Positions 9,742-18,651 of a DNA stretch of 64,000 nt are shown piece by piece. This DNA is from Variovorax sp. IB41. Its GTDB lineage: Bacteria > Pseudomonadota > Gammaproteobacteria > Burkholderiales > Burkholderiaceae_C. Both the position numbers and the translations under genes were made by a program. A model generated the notes under the pieces. That model made no database searches, had not been told where the DNA came from, and worked only from the letters and a program-made list of their open reading frames with translations. The stretch's first letter is position 1; each line of letters starts with the position of its first letter. The stretch spans positions 620,001-684,000 of the forward strand of contig NZ_JAEFCB010000001.1 in NCBI RefSeq assembly GCF_016405905.1, written 5' to 3'.

Positions 9742-10697
9742 CCGAGCGCCCCCCTTCCGCCGTGCCGTTTCGCAAGCTCGCCGCGCTGGTGTTCGCGCTG
9801 GTCGCGTGGCCGCTCGTCGCTGCAGCGGCGGTGCCGATCGCGCCGCCGCCGCCGGGCTTCGGCGTGATGGTCCATTACCTGCCCGACAAGCAATCCATCG
9901 GCGAGGTCACGCGCTTCGATGCGGAGGCCTTCGCGGCGTCGCTCGCGCAGATGCGCGCCACCTACCTCATCCTCACGCTCGGGCAGAACAACGGCCAGTT
10001 CATCGCGCCGAACGCGGCGCTGGAGGCGCTGTGCCCGCGCAGCGCGAAGAACCGCCCGCCGCGCGACCTGCCGATGGCGATCGGCCAGGCGCTGCAGCGC
10101 CACGACATCGCGCTCATCCTGTACCTGCCGTTCCGCGCGCCGCAAGCGGACCCGTACCTCATGGAGTGCCTCGGCGACGTCTCCGAGCAGTTGCCGCCGC
10201 CGCCGCGCTTCATCGCCGCCTGGTCGGCGGTGATCAAGGACTGGTCGGACCACTACGGCCCGCTCGCCAAGGGCTGGTGGTTCGACGGCACCTACAACAC
10301 CACCGGCATGACGCCGGACGACTGGAACAAGTTGTGCGGCGCCGCCCGCAGCGGCGCATCGAACCGGTGGCTGGCCTTCAACGCCGGCGAGGGCGCGACG
10401 CGCTTCAGCCTCAAGAGCGCGCCGTGCCAGAACCTCATGGCCGGCGAGCTGCTGCAGCCCGCCGCGCACCTGGCCTCGCCGCCCTCGGAACTGCGGCTGC
10501 ATGTGCTCACGCCGCTGGGCGCGTGGTGGGCGCGGCCGAGCGCGCCGCGCTTCTCGGCGGCGCAGTTGCGCGGCTGGATCGCCGACGCGAACGCCGCCGG
10601 CGGAATGCTCACGCTGGACATGCCGCTGGACAACGACTTCCGCTTTCTCCCCGCCCACGTGGCGCTGGTGCGCAGCGCCACCGCGCCGCAGCGCTGA
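9738..10697 (+). CDS. secreted glycoside hydrolase-like protein, possibly GH29 alpha-L-fucosidase type
   Basis: A 319-residue protein with an N-terminal hydrophobic signal (LAALVFALVAWPLVAAAA, residues 14-31). The start of the mature protein, GFGVMVHYLP, resembles the GLFxHWG start of GH29 fucosidases. The segment KGWWFDGTYNT has an aspartate (D183) where GH29 enzymes keep their nucleophile (W-x-D-G). The gene is inside an operon that makes GDP-L-fucose, so a polymer-trimming or degrading role for a fucosylated exopolysaccharide is attractive. The family call rests on short motifs only; another TIM-barrel hydrolase is possible. Confidence 0.6.
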   Translation: MTERPPSAVPFRKLAALVFALVAWPLVAAAAVPIAPPPPGFGVMVHYLPDKQSIGEVTRFDAEAFAASLAQMRATYLILTLGQNNGQFIAPNAALEALCPRSAKNRPPRDLPMAIGQALQRHDIALILYLPFRAPQADPYLMECLGDVSEQLPPPPRFIAAWSAVIKDWSDHYGPLAKGWWFDGTYNTTGMTPDDWNKLCGAARSGASNRWLAFNAGEGATRFSLKSAPCQNLMAGELLQPAAHLASPPSELRLHVLTPLGAWWARPSAPRFSAAQLRGWIADANAAGGMLTLDMPLDNDFRFLPAHVALVRSATAPQR

Positions 10698-10738
10698 ACG
10701 GCCCACCTTTCACACACACCCGCACACGCCGCCCGACC

Positions 10739-11695
10739 ATGACCAACGCCCTCGCCTTCATCGTGGTGGAAGACCGCCAGAACAAGACGCTGCTGCTGTG
10801 CCGCAAGGCCGCGGCGCGGGCCGGGGAACACCTGCTCGTGCTGGCCGGCACCGAGGCGGGCTACGCGTACCGGCGCTTCTGCGAGGTGTACGTGCACCTC
10901 TCGAGCAACACGCCGGCGTTCGAGAAGATCTGCTTTCGGCGCTACTTTCTCCTGGCCGACTACCTGGCGGCGCACCCCGAGTGCCGCGAGTTCGTGCTGA
11001 TCGACAGCGACGTGCTGCTGTTCCCCGGCGCCGGCGCGCACATCGCGCAGCTGGTGGGCAACGCCGGCTTCTCGGGCTCCTTCATCCGCCCCGCCGCGGG
11101 CTGGAACCCCTGCCAGATCTCGCCGCACGTGAGCTACTGGACCGCGCAGGGCCTGCGCGATTTCGTCGCCTATGTGATCGAGACCTACAGCACGCCCGTG
11201 GGCCTGCAGCAGCTGCGCGACGTTGCCGACCGGTTCGCCGCGCGCGGCGTGCGCGGCGGCGTGTCCGACATGACGCTGCTGTACCTCTGGGCCGAGGCCT
11301 CGGGCAACGCCGCGCCGATCAACCGGGTGCAGGACGGCCAGGTGATCGACCACAACGTCAACGGCGGCACCAACCATCTCGCGCGCGAATTCCAGGTTCG
11401 CGGCGGCGCCAAGCGGCTGGAACTCATCGACGGGCAGCCGTGCCTGCGCACGCCCGCGGGCGATGCGGTGCGCGTGCTCGCGCTGCACTTCCAGGGCTCG
11501 GCCAAGAAGGCGATGACGCATGCCCTCGCCGGCCGCATGCGCACCGTCGCGGCGCTGACCTGGGCGCTGCAGCTGGCGCGCACGGCGAAGAACAACGCGC
11601 ACCGCATCGCCTCGCGCGCGCGCCGCATGGCCGAGGCACTGCGCCCGGCGCATGCGCCGACGGCCAAGCACCCGGCGGATGGAAGCACCCCATGA
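10739..11695 (+). CDS. probable glycosyltransferase (GT-A-like, DxD motif)
   Basis: A 318-residue protein. ATG 10739 gives a compact start, MTNALAFIVVED; the longer frame upstream is a shadow. The motif EFVLIDSDVLLF contains a DxD-like metal/nucleotide-sugar site (DSD, about residues 88-90), and PCQISPHVSYW plus SDMTLLYLWAE fit a GT-A fold. The C-terminus is basic and helical, and may bind the membrane. I do not recognise a named family. It is translationally coupled (ATGA) to the flippase gene. Confidence 0.65.
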   Translation: MTNALAFIVVEDRQNKTLLLCRKAAARAGEHLLVLAGTEAGYAYRRFCEVYVHLSSNTPAFEKICFRRYFLLADYLAAHPECREFVLIDSDVLLFPGAGAHIAQLVGNAGFSGSFIRPAAGWNPCQISPHVSYWTAQGLRDFVAYVIETYSTPVGLQQLRDVADRFAARGVRGGVSDMTLLYLWAEASGNAAPINRVQDGQVIDHNVNGGTNHLAREFQVRGGAKRLELIDGQPCLRTPAGDAVRVLALHFQGSAKKAMTHALAGRMRTVAALTWALQLARTAKNNAHRIASRARRMAEALRPAHAPTAKHPADGSTP

Positions 11696-12948
11696 AGCTG
11701 CCCGCCGCCCCCTCGTTCGCCCTGCCCGGCGCGCGCCTCGCGCAGCGCTTCGGCCTGGGCGCGCTCGCCTCGCGGCTGTATGTGTACCTGTCGGGCTTTC
11801 TTGCGATCTTTCTGATGGCGGCCGAGGTCGCGCCGGCGCGCTTCGGCGAGTACTCGATCTACCAGTCGGTGCTCGAAGTGGCGCTGGTGGTGGGCACGCT
11901 GGGCAGTTCGCTGCTGTTCTCGCGCAACGCCGCGATGGTGCCGCCCGCCGTGACGCGCGGCGACCTCGCGCGCACGCTGGCGATCGGGCTTCCGCTGGCC
12001 ACGCTGCTGGCGGCCGCCATCGTGGGCGCGCAGCGCCTGCCGGTGATCGGCATGCCGCTGGCGCTGATCGTGGCGACGCTGGCGGTGTTCGCGTTCAACA
12101 GCCTGCGCCTCTCGTACAGCCGGGGCCTGGGGTTCGCGGGCCTGCTCAACCTGGAGTCGGGCCTGCGCTCGACGCTGCTGGTGATGGGCGTGGCGGCGCT
12201 GGCCGCGTTCGGCTTCGAGATCGGCGTCGTGCACCTGCTGGCCATCAACCTGTTCGCCTTCGTGCTGGTGTGCGCGGCCATCGGGCTGCCGTCCAACGGC
12301 CCGGCGCCGCCGGCCGGAAAGCCCGCGCTCGATCTGGCCTCGCAGGCGCATGCCACGGTGTATTCGCTGCTCACGTTCCTGCTGCGGAAATCCGACCTGC
12401 TGGTGGTGGCGCTCTTCATGCCGCTGAGCTACGTGGGCGCGTTCAAGCTGGCCTTTCTGCTCGCAGAGGCGCCCTCTCAGTTCGTGCAGGCCTTTCTTTT
12501 CACCAAGACGCCCGCGATGCTGAACGCCAATGCCGGCAACTTCACGGCCGCGAAGCTGCAGCTCGCGCGCCATGCGTTCCTTCTGGGCTGCGCGCTCTTC
12601 GCGGCGCTGGCGGGCCTGCTGGCGGTGGCGGCGCCGCTGCTGAAGGTGGGCGGCCAGGCGCTGGAAATCTTCGTGTGCATCGCGCCGTATTTCCTGCTGC
12701 GCACCTACACGGTCCACCACGAGATGCTGCTCTCGCTGAACGTGCCGATCGGCACGCTCGGGCGCTGGGCGCTGCTGGAGGTGGCGCTGCGGATGGCCTC
12801 CTACGGCGTGGTGATCGCGCTGTTCCCGGACCGGCCGCACTACGTGTTCTTCCTCGCCTTTTTCTCCGACTTGTTTTTGTACGAGCTGCGCATGCGCGCG
12901 CTGTTCGGCTTCTTTCCGCTGGTTCGCCTGCTGCGCCCGGTCCATTGA
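11692..12948 (+). CDS. polysaccharide flippase (Wzx-like, MOP superfamily)
   Basis: A 418-residue membrane protein with about twelve predicted helices. The N-terminal region RLYVYLSGFLAIFLMAAEVAPARFGEYSIYQS is typical of the PST/MOP flippases, which move undecaprenyl-linked repeat units across the inner membrane. It starts at an ATGA overlap with the preceding glycosyltransferase. With the priming transferase and polymerase candidate it completes a Wzx/Wzy-type set. Confidence 0.82.
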   Translation: MKLPAAPSFALPGARLAQRFGLGALASRLYVYLSGFLAIFLMAAEVAPARFGEYSIYQSVLEVALVVGTLGSSLLFSRNAAMVPPAVTRGDLARTLAIGLPLATLLAAAIVGAQRLPVIGMPLALIVATLAVFAFNSLRLSYSRGLGFAGLLNLESGLRSTLLVMGVAALAAFGFEIGVVHLLAINLFAFVLVCAAIGLPSNGPAPPAGKPALDLASQAHATVYSLLTFLLRKSDLLVVALFMPLSYVGAFKLAFLLAEAPSQFVQAFLFTKTPAMLNANAGNFTAAKLQLARHAFLLGCALFAALAGLLAVAAPLLKVGGQALEIFVCIAPYFLLRTYTVHHEMLLSLNVPIGTLGRWALLEVALRMASYGVVIALFPDRPHYVFFLAFFSDLFLYELRMRALFGFFPLVRLLRPVH

Positions 12949-12958
12949 GAGGGTCCCC

Positions 12959-14254
12959 TTGAAAATCCTTCTGTATTCGATGAACTTCGCGCCCGAGCTC
13001 GCGGGCATCGGCAAGTACTCCGGCGAGATGGCCGAGTGGCTCGCCGCGCGGGGCCACGAGGTGCGCGTGATCGCGGCGCCGCCCTTCTTTCCGCAGTGGG
13101 CGGTGTTCGAAGGGCATTCGGCCTGGGCCTACCGCAAGAGCGAGGCCAAGGGCTTCACGGTCTGGCGCGCCCCCACCTGGGTGCCCGCGAAGCCGCGCAC
13201 GCTGGCGCGGCTGGCGCACCTCGCCTCCTTCATGTTGTCCAGCATGCCGCTGCTGCTGGCGCAGGCACGCTGGAAGCCCGACCTCGTGTTCGTGGTGGAG
13301 CCGCCGCTTTTCTGCGCGCCGGCGGTGCTGCTGTTCTCCAAGGTGCTGGGCATCAAGTCGTGGCTGCACATCCAGGACTACGAAGTCGATGCCGCGTTCG
13401 GCCTGGGCTGGGTGCGCGGCGCGGGGGTGCGGCGCTTCGCGCTCGCGGCCGAGCGCTGGCTGATGGGCAAGTTCAGCCGCGTCTCGACCATCTCGGGCGC
13501 GATGCTGGAGAAGGCCCGCGGCAAGGGCGTCGGCGAAGCGCGGCTCGTGCTGTTTCCGAACTGGGTGGACGTGTCGGCGATCCGGCCCGCCACGCAGGCG
13601 CCGGCAGAGCCCACCGGCGCCGACGCCCCCGCGGGCTTCAGGGCCGAGCTGGGCATTCCGGCCGATGCCCTGGTGGTGCTCTATTCGGGCAGCCTGGGCA
13701 GCAAGCAGGGCATCGAGCTCCTGGCCGAGGCGGCGCGCCTCCTGGTCTACGCCCGCAACATCCACTTCGTGATCTGCGGCAACGGCCCGAGCCGCGAGTC
13801 GCTGATGTCGGCCTGCATGCGCCTTCGCAACGTGCACTTTCTGGACCTGCAGCCGGCCGCGCGCCTGAACGAACTGCTGGGCATGGCCGACATCCACGTG
13901 CTGCCGCAGCGCGCCGATGCCGAGGACCTCGTGATGCCTTCCAAGCTGGCCGGCATGCTCGCCAGCGGCAAGGCCGTGATCGTGACCGCCAACCCCGGCA
14001 CCGAACTCGCCCGCGTGATGACCGACCGGGGCCTCGTGGTGCCGCCCGGCGACGCGGCGGTGCTGGCCGACGCCATCGAGCAACTGGCGCTCTCGCCGAC
14101 GGTGCGCGAGGCGCTGGGCGCGGCGGGCCGGGCGTTCGCGCAGGCCGAGCTGGACCAGGACGCGATCCTCTCGCGCTTCGAACAAGAGCTGTTTCGCTGC
14201 GTCGCGGGCGCACAGACGGCACCCCGCACGCCCACCATCGAGTCCAAGGCATGA
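12959..14254 (+). CDS. glycosyltransferase, WcaI-like (GT4)
   Basis: A 431-residue GT-B enzyme that starts with TTG at 12959, preceded by GAGAGGG; no ATG lies near the start of the homologous protein. The N-terminus, KILLYSMNFAPELAGIGKYSGEMAEWLAARGHEVRV, read in short blocks, matches the WcaI family of colanic acid-type loci. The donor domain has VVLYSGSLGSKQG and VMPSKLAGMLASGKAV. WcaI-type enzymes often transfer fucose or other sugars in colanic acid-like repeats, consistent with the fcl gene. It overlaps galE by 4 bp. Confidence 0.85.
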   Translation: MKILLYSMNFAPELAGIGKYSGEMAEWLAARGHEVRVIAAPPFFPQWAVFEGHSAWAYRKSEAKGFTVWRAPTWVPAKPRTLARLAHLASFMLSSMPLLLAQARWKPDLVFVVEPPLFCAPAVLLFSKVLGIKSWLHIQDYEVDAAFGLGWVRGAGVRRFALAAERWLMGKFSRVSTISGAMLEKARGKGVGEARLVLFPNWVDVSAIRPATQAPAEPTGADAPAGFRAELGIPADALVVLYSGSLGSKQGIELLAEAARLLVYARNIHFVICGNGPSRESLMSACMRLRNVHFLDLQPAARLNELLGMADIHVLPQRADAEDLVMPSKLAGMLASGKAVIVTANPGTELARVMTDRGLVVPPGDAAVLADAIEQLALSPTVREALGAAGRAFAQAELDQDAILSRFEQELFRCVAGAQTAPRTPTIESKA

Positions 14255-15327
14255 CCCTTCCAAAGATCCTGGTGACGGGCGGCGCGGGCTTCATCGGAAG
14301 CCATGCCTGCGTGGCGTTGATCGCGGCCGGCTACCAGCCGGTGGTGCTGGACACACTGGTCAACAGCGACCCGCGCTCGCTGCTGCGCGTGGCGCGCATC
14401 ACCGGGGTGGAGCCGGTGCTGGTGCGCGGCGACGTGCGCGACGCGGTGGCGCTGGACCGCGCGTTCGCCGAGCACGGCGTCGATGCGGTGCTGCACCTGG
14501 CCGGACTCAAGGCGGTGGGCCATTCGGTGAGCGATCCGATCGGCTACTACGACGTCAACGTGGCGGGCAGCCTCGCGCTGGTCCGCGCCATGGAGCGCGC
14601 GGGGGTGCGCACGCTGATCTTCTCCTCGTCGGCCACGGTCTACGGCGACCTGCAGCGCTCGCCGATCCGGGAGAGCGCGCCCTATGCGGCCGTCAATCCG
14701 TATGGGCGGACCAAGGTGATGGTCGAGCGCATGCTCGCGGACCTCGCGCGGGCCGACAAGCGCTGGGGCATCGCGTGCCTGCGCTTCTTCAACCCCATCG
14801 GCGCGCACGAGAGCGGCCTCCTGGGCGAGCACCCGCACGGGCCGCCCGACAACCTGCTGCCCTACGTCTCGCAGGTCGCCGTCGGCGAGCGCACGCACGT
14901 GGTGGTGCACGGCGACGACTACGAGACGCCCGACGGCACGGGCGTGCGCGACTACGTGCATGTGATGGACGTGGCCGAGGGCCATGTGGCGGCGCTGCGG
15001 CATGCCACGAGCCACCGGGGGCTCCTCACGGTCAACCTGGGCACGGGCCGCGGCGCCTCGGTGCTGGAGGTGATCTCGGCCTTCGAGCGGGCGTGCGGGC
15101 GGGCGATTCCGGTGCACATCGGCCCGCGCCGCGCCGGCGATGCCCCGGCCTACTGGGCCGACGTGCGGCATGCCCGCGACCGGCTCGGCTGGCGCGCCCG
15201 CCGGAGCCTGGACCAGATGTGCGCGGACTGCTGGCGCTGGCAGCTGGCCAACCCGCGCGGCTTCGACGAGCCCGAGCCGGAGCCTGCACCGCCCGCGCCG
15301 CCGGCCTCGGCCGTCACCGCCGAATGA
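14251..15327 (+). CDS. galE: UDP-glucose 4-epimerase
   Basis: A 358-residue extended SDR. It has the NAD-binding GGAGFIGSH, the SSSATVYG active-site strand with the YGRTK (YxxxK) catalytic pair, RFFNPIGAH and GTGVRDYVHVMDVA, all typical of GalE. It interconverts UDP-glucose and UDP-galactose, so galactose is a likely polymer sugar. The last 20 residues are Pro/Glu/Ala-rich and non-conserved. It is the last gene before the AT-rich regulatory gap. Confidence 0.92.
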   Translation: MTLPKILVTGGAGFIGSHACVALIAAGYQPVVLDTLVNSDPRSLLRVARITGVEPVLVRGDVRDAVALDRAFAEHGVDAVLHLAGLKAVGHSVSDPIGYYDVNVAGSLALVRAMERAGVRTLIFSSSATVYGDLQRSPIRESAPYAAVNPYGRTKVMVERMLADLARADKRWGIACLRFFNPIGAHESGLLGEHPHGPPDNLLPYVSQVAVGERTHVVVHGDDYETPDGTGVRDYVHVMDVAEGHVAALRHATSHRGLLTVNLGTGRGASVLEVISAFERACGRAIPVHIGPRRAGDAPAYWADVRHARDRLGWRARRSLDQMCADCWRWQLANPRGFDEPEPEPAPPAPPASAVTAE

Positions 15328-15496
15328 AAACGCAGAGGCCAAACCGACACCGACAGCCCCGATTCAGTCCTACAGCCAAGGGAGTACGCCAAATGCCGAA
15401 TGAACCAAAGCTCTATCTTTCAGAAACGTAAGACATTTGTTATCTTTTAGTTGCTACAAACGTTAACAGTTCCATACCAAGAACCGAGGGCATCCC
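15328..15496 (+). promoter_or_regulatory. AT-rich intergenic region, likely promoter of the two-component genes
   Basis: This gap separates galE from the response regulator and is much richer in A/T than its neighbours between 15405 and 15485. It contains two AAACG sites, at 15421 and 15457, and a GTTAAC palindrome near 15460. No clear terminator follows galE. It probably carries a promoter and binding sites for the LuxR-type regulator, but no consensus is certain. Confidence 0.5.
15393..15431 (+). CDS. 12-codon ORF with a strong ribosome binding site (possible leader peptide)
   Basis: ATG at 15393 encodes MPNEPKLYLSET and stops with TAA. AAGGGAG at 15379-15385 is a good Shine-Dalgarno sequence seven bases upstream. 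It lies in the gap between galE and the response regulator. It may be a small peptide, a leader, or the relic of a degraded gene start. No attenuator hairpin is obvious after it. Confidence 0.35.
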   Translation: MPNEPKLYLSET

Positions 15497-16318
15497 ATGC
15501 TTGACAACACGCTTCACTTTTCCGGAGAGCGACAGTCCGCCCCGATGGCCGAGCGTCGCGCGGTGCACACCGCCGGCGTCTGCATGCCCGCGGCGATGCC
15601 GTGGCCCGACTTCCTCACCGGCCAGGAGACCGCGCCGGTGCGGGTGCTGCTCATCGACGACGACGAGTTCGTGCGGCGCGTGATCGCCCAGGAGTTGCTC
15701 TCGGACCTGCGCATCCAGCTGGAGGGCCAGGCCGACAGCATTCGCGAGGGACGCAAGCTCCTGGCCACGCACGAGTTCGACGTGCTGATGGTCGACCTGC
15801 GCCTGAGCGACGGCATGGGCTTCGAGCTGATCGACGAGGCGCGCAACCACCACAGCAACGGCGAGATCATCGTGATCTCGGCGCTGGAGGACGACTCGCA
15901 CGTGCTGCGCGCCTTCGAGTTGGGCGCCACGGGTTATCTGCTGAAGAACGCGTGGCTGCAGAGCTTTGCCGAAGCCGTGCTGCACGTGGTGAACGGCGGC
16001 GCGGCCATCACGCCGCGGCTCGCGCGGCGATTGCTGCACCGCATGAACCAGAACAATCATCATCACACTCATCAGGATGAACTGGTCAGCGAGGCCTCGC
16101 CGATGCTGCGCCCGCCCACGCGCGATGCAACGCTCACGCCGCGCGAGAGCGAGATCCTGCGCTTCGTGGCCTGCGGCTACGTCTCGGCCGAGATCGGCGC
16201 CCGGCTCGGCATCACCGGGCAGACGGTCAACGTGCACATCAAGAGCATCTACAAGAAGCTGCACGTGCATTCGCGTGCGCAGGCCGTGAACTTCGCGGTT
16301 CACACGGGCCTGATCTGA
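15497..16318 (+). CDS. response regulator, REC plus LuxR-type HTH
   Basis: A 273-residue regulator. After a 45-residue N-terminal extension the receiver domain begins at VRVLLIDDDEFV. The phosphoacceptor is D100 (LMVDLRLSDG), and the Thr/Ser and Lys positions are in IVISALED and YLLKNAW. The C-terminal LuxR/GerE HTH is at LTPRESEILRFVACGY and continues to the end. It is followed 47 bp downstream by a histidine kinase gene. Location between the polysaccharide genes and manC suggests that it controls polymer production. Confidence 0.88.
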   Translation: MLDNTLHFSGERQSAPMAERRAVHTAGVCMPAAMPWPDFLTGQETAPVRVLLIDDDEFVRRVIAQELLSDLRIQLEGQADSIREGRKLLATHEFDVLMVDLRLSDGMGFELIDEARNHHSNGEIIVISALEDDSHVLRAFELGATGYLLKNAWLQSFAEAVLHVVNGGAAITPRLARRLLHRMNQNNHHHTHQDELVSEASPMLRPPTRDATLTPRESEILRFVACGYVSAEIGARLGITGQTVNVHIKSIYKKLHVHSRAQAVNFAVHTGLI

Positions 16319-16365
16319 ACGGCGGACCTTCCCGCCCGCCGACGCCCCCCGGGGAGAACCCTTTC

Positions 16366-17100
16366 ATGCCATCCGAAGCTTCCGATCCCGGCCTCGCGGC
16401 GATGCTCGCCGAGCGCCAGCGGATCGCCGACGACCTGCACGACGGCGTGGCCACGCGCCTGGTGATGCTGCTGGCCAGCATTCCGGTGCACGACGACGGC
16501 CCGAACGCGGAGATCGCGCGCGGCCTGCAGGAATGCCTGCTCGAGCTGCAGATGACCGTGGACGGCCTGGGCGCCGAGCGCATGTCGCTCGGCGAGATGC
16601 TGGGCAACCTGCGCTACCGGTTCGAGCCGGCCTTCCGGCGCAGCGGCATCGAGTTCCTGTGGGACGTGTCGGACCTGGAGAGCCAATTGCTGGACGACGT
16701 GCGGGTCCACCGCGAGCTCTGCAAGATCGCGCAGGAGGCGCTGGCCAATGCGCTGCGCCACGCGGGCGCCAGCCACGTGCAGGTGCGCGTGCGGCTCGCG
16801 CGCAACCGCGGCAAGGAGCTGCTGACGCTGGAGGTGAGCGACGACGGCCGCGGGCTGCCCCGTTCGAACGACTCCAGCGACGGCCGCCATGACGATGCGG
16901 CCGGGGCGCCGCGCACGCCGGGCCGCGGTCTTCGCACCATGCGCTCGCGCGCCGAGGCCATCGGCGCGGGCATCGGCATCTCGAATCTGTCGCCGCGCGG
17001 CTTGCGGGTGGCCGTTGTCCTGCCGCTCGGGGGCCCTGCGAGCCGCGCGGTTCCCGCGGGCCGCGCTGCCGGGCCCGCGCTGGCGTCGGCCCGCCGGTAA
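16366..17100 (+). CDS. soluble sensor histidine kinase, NarX/DesK-type (HisKA_3)
   Basis: A 244-residue kinase with only the transmitter. The H-box is QRIADDLHDGV (H25) in the first 30 residues, the N-box is around ALANALRHAGASHV, and the G-box is DDGRGLP with GRGLRTMRSRAEAIGA. There is no membrane segment and no obvious sensory domain, so its input must come from a partner protein or a small ligand. It surely pairs with the adjacent response regulator. It is short compared with typical NarX-type kinases (over 400 residues). Confidence 0.85.
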   Translation: MPSEASDPGLAAMLAERQRIADDLHDGVATRLVMLLASIPVHDDGPNAEIARGLQECLLELQMTVDGLGAERMSLGEMLGNLRYRFEPAFRRSGIEFLWDVSDLESQLLDDVRVHRELCKIAQEALANALRHAGASHVQVRVRLARNRGKELLTLEVSDDGRGLPRSNDSSDGRHDDAAGAPRTPGRGLRTMRSRAEAIGAGIGISNLSPRGLRVAVVLPLGGPASRAVPAGRAAGPALASARR

Positions 17101-17139
17101 GCGCGCTTTCCCATCCACTTCACACAAAGGCTGGTCTCC

Positions 17140-18651
17140 ATGAACGCTCCCACCATTCATCCCGTGCTCCTGTGCGGCGGCAGCGGCACGCGGCTGTGGC
17201 CGTTGTCGCGCAAGGCGCTGCCCAAGCAGTTCGCACCGCTGATCGACAACAAGAGCCTGCTGCAGCTCACGCTGGAGCGCTTGTCGGGCCTGAACCGGAC
17301 CATCACCTGCGTGGCCTCGGAAGACCACCGCTTCCTGGTGCGCGAGGCGATGGACAACGCGCGGGCGCAGGGCCGGCAGATCCTGGAGCCGATGCCGCGC
17401 AACACCGCTGCAGCGATGGCCGCGGCCGCCCTGCTGGCCGCGCCGGACGACCTCTTGCTGTTCGCGCCCGCCGACCACCACATTCCCGACGCCGCGCTGT
17501 TCGCGGCCACGGTGCGCAGCGGCGTCGAGGCGGCGCTGGCCGGGCGCATCGTCACCTTCGGCGTGGCGCCCAGCTTTCCGAGCACGGCCTACGGCTACAT
17601 CGAGGCGGCCGGGCCCACGGGCCACGGCGCGAGCCACGCGGTGGCGCGCTTCGTGGAGAAGCCGACCGCGGCGGTGGCCGAATCGCTGATCCTGCAGGGC
17701 GGCTACTGCTGGAACGCGGGCATCTTTCTCGTGCAGGCGCGCGCGCTCGTCGCGGCGCTGCGCACGCACGCGCCCGACATCCTGGCGGCCTGCGAGCGCG
17801 CGACCGCGGCGCACTCGGTCGACGGCAGCTTCGTGCGGCTGGAGCGCGAGGCCTTCGAAGGCTGCCGCAGCGAGAGCATCGACTACGCGGTGCTCGAAAA
17901 GCACACCGAGGTGGCGGTCGTTCGCTTCGAGGGTGCCTGGAGCGACGTGGGCAGCTGGAACGCGGTGGCCCAGCTGCACCCGGCCGACGAGGCGGGCAAC
18001 CGCCTGAGCGGCGGGATGGCCAGCGTCCTGCGCTCGCGCAACACCTTCGTGCATGCGCCGCACCGTCCGGTGGTGGCGCTGGGCACCGAGGACCTGATCA
18101 TCGTGGACACGCCCGACGCCGTGCTGGTGGCCGGCGCGGACTGCGCCGAGCAGGTGGCCGAGGTGGTGCGCATGCTGGCCCGCGAGGGCCAGGCCGTGGC
18201 CACCGAGCACCGCCGCGTGGTGCGGCCCTGGGGCGCCTACGACAGCGTGGACACGGGCGAGCGCTTCCAGGTGAAGCACCTGACCGTCAAGCCCGGCGGC
18301 AAGCTCTCGCTGCAGATGCACCACCACCGCGCCGAGCACTGGATCGTCGTCAAGGGCACGGCCAAGGCCACGCGCGGCGGCGAGGTCTTGCTGGTGCGGG
18401 AGAACGAATCGATCTACCTGCCCTCGGGCACCATCCACCGGCTGGAGAACCCCGGCAAGACGATGCTGGAGGTGATCGAGGTGCAGACCGGCGGGTACCT
18501 GGGCGAAGACGACATCGTGCGCTTCGACGACACGTATGGGCGCTGCGCGGCGATCGAGGTGCGGGGCGCGGTCGAGCGGGCCGCCACGCCGTCGGCCAAT
18601 CAGCCGGTGATGCCGCCGGTGGCCGAGGCCGGCGTCAGCGCGGCAGCCTGA
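17140..18651 (+). CDS. manC: mannose-1-phosphate guanylyltransferase / mannose-6-phosphate isomerase
   Basis: A 503-residue bifunctional enzyme (type II PMI). The N-terminal nucleotidyltransferase has LCGGSGTRLWPLSRKALPKQF and FVEKPT. The C-terminal cupin isomerase has RPWGAYDSVDTGERFQVKHL, PGGKLSLQMHHHRAEHWIVV and LPSGTIHRLENPG. It supplies GDP-mannose, the precursor of GDP-L-fucose made by Fcl. The last 20 residues are Ala/Pro-rich and overlap the 3' end of the convergent molybdoenzyme gene by 52 bp. Confidence 0.92.
   Translation: MNAPTIHPVLLCGGSGTRLWPLSRKALPKQFAPLIDNKSLLQLTLERLSGLNRTITCVASEDHRFLVREAMDNARAQGRQILEPMPRNTAAAMAAAALLAAPDDLLLFAPADHHIPDAALFAATVRSGVEAALAGRIVTFGVAPSFPSTAYGYIEAAGPTGHGASHAVARFVEKPTAAVAESLILQGGYCWNAGIFLVQARALVAALRTHAPDILAACERATAAHSVDGSFVRLEREAFEGCRSESIDYAVLEKHTEVAVVRFEGAWSDVGSWNAVAQLHPADEAGNRLSGGMASVLRSRNTFVHAPHRPVVALGTEDLIIVDTPDAVLVAGADCAEQVAEVVRMLAREGQAVATEHRRVVRPWGAYDSVDTGERFQVKHLTVKPGGKLSLQMHHHRAEHWIVVKGTAKATRGGEVLLVRENESIYLPSGTIHRLENPGKTMLEVIEVQTGGYLGEDDIVRFDDTYGRCAAIEVRGAVERAATPSANQPVMPPVAEAGVSAAA

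Noticed and set aside
16077..16080. CATCATCACACTCATCA-like stretch near 16055-16080 as a repeat or CRISPR-like element
   Set aside because: It is a short coding segment of the response regulator (NNHHHTHQD) and not repeated elsewhere.
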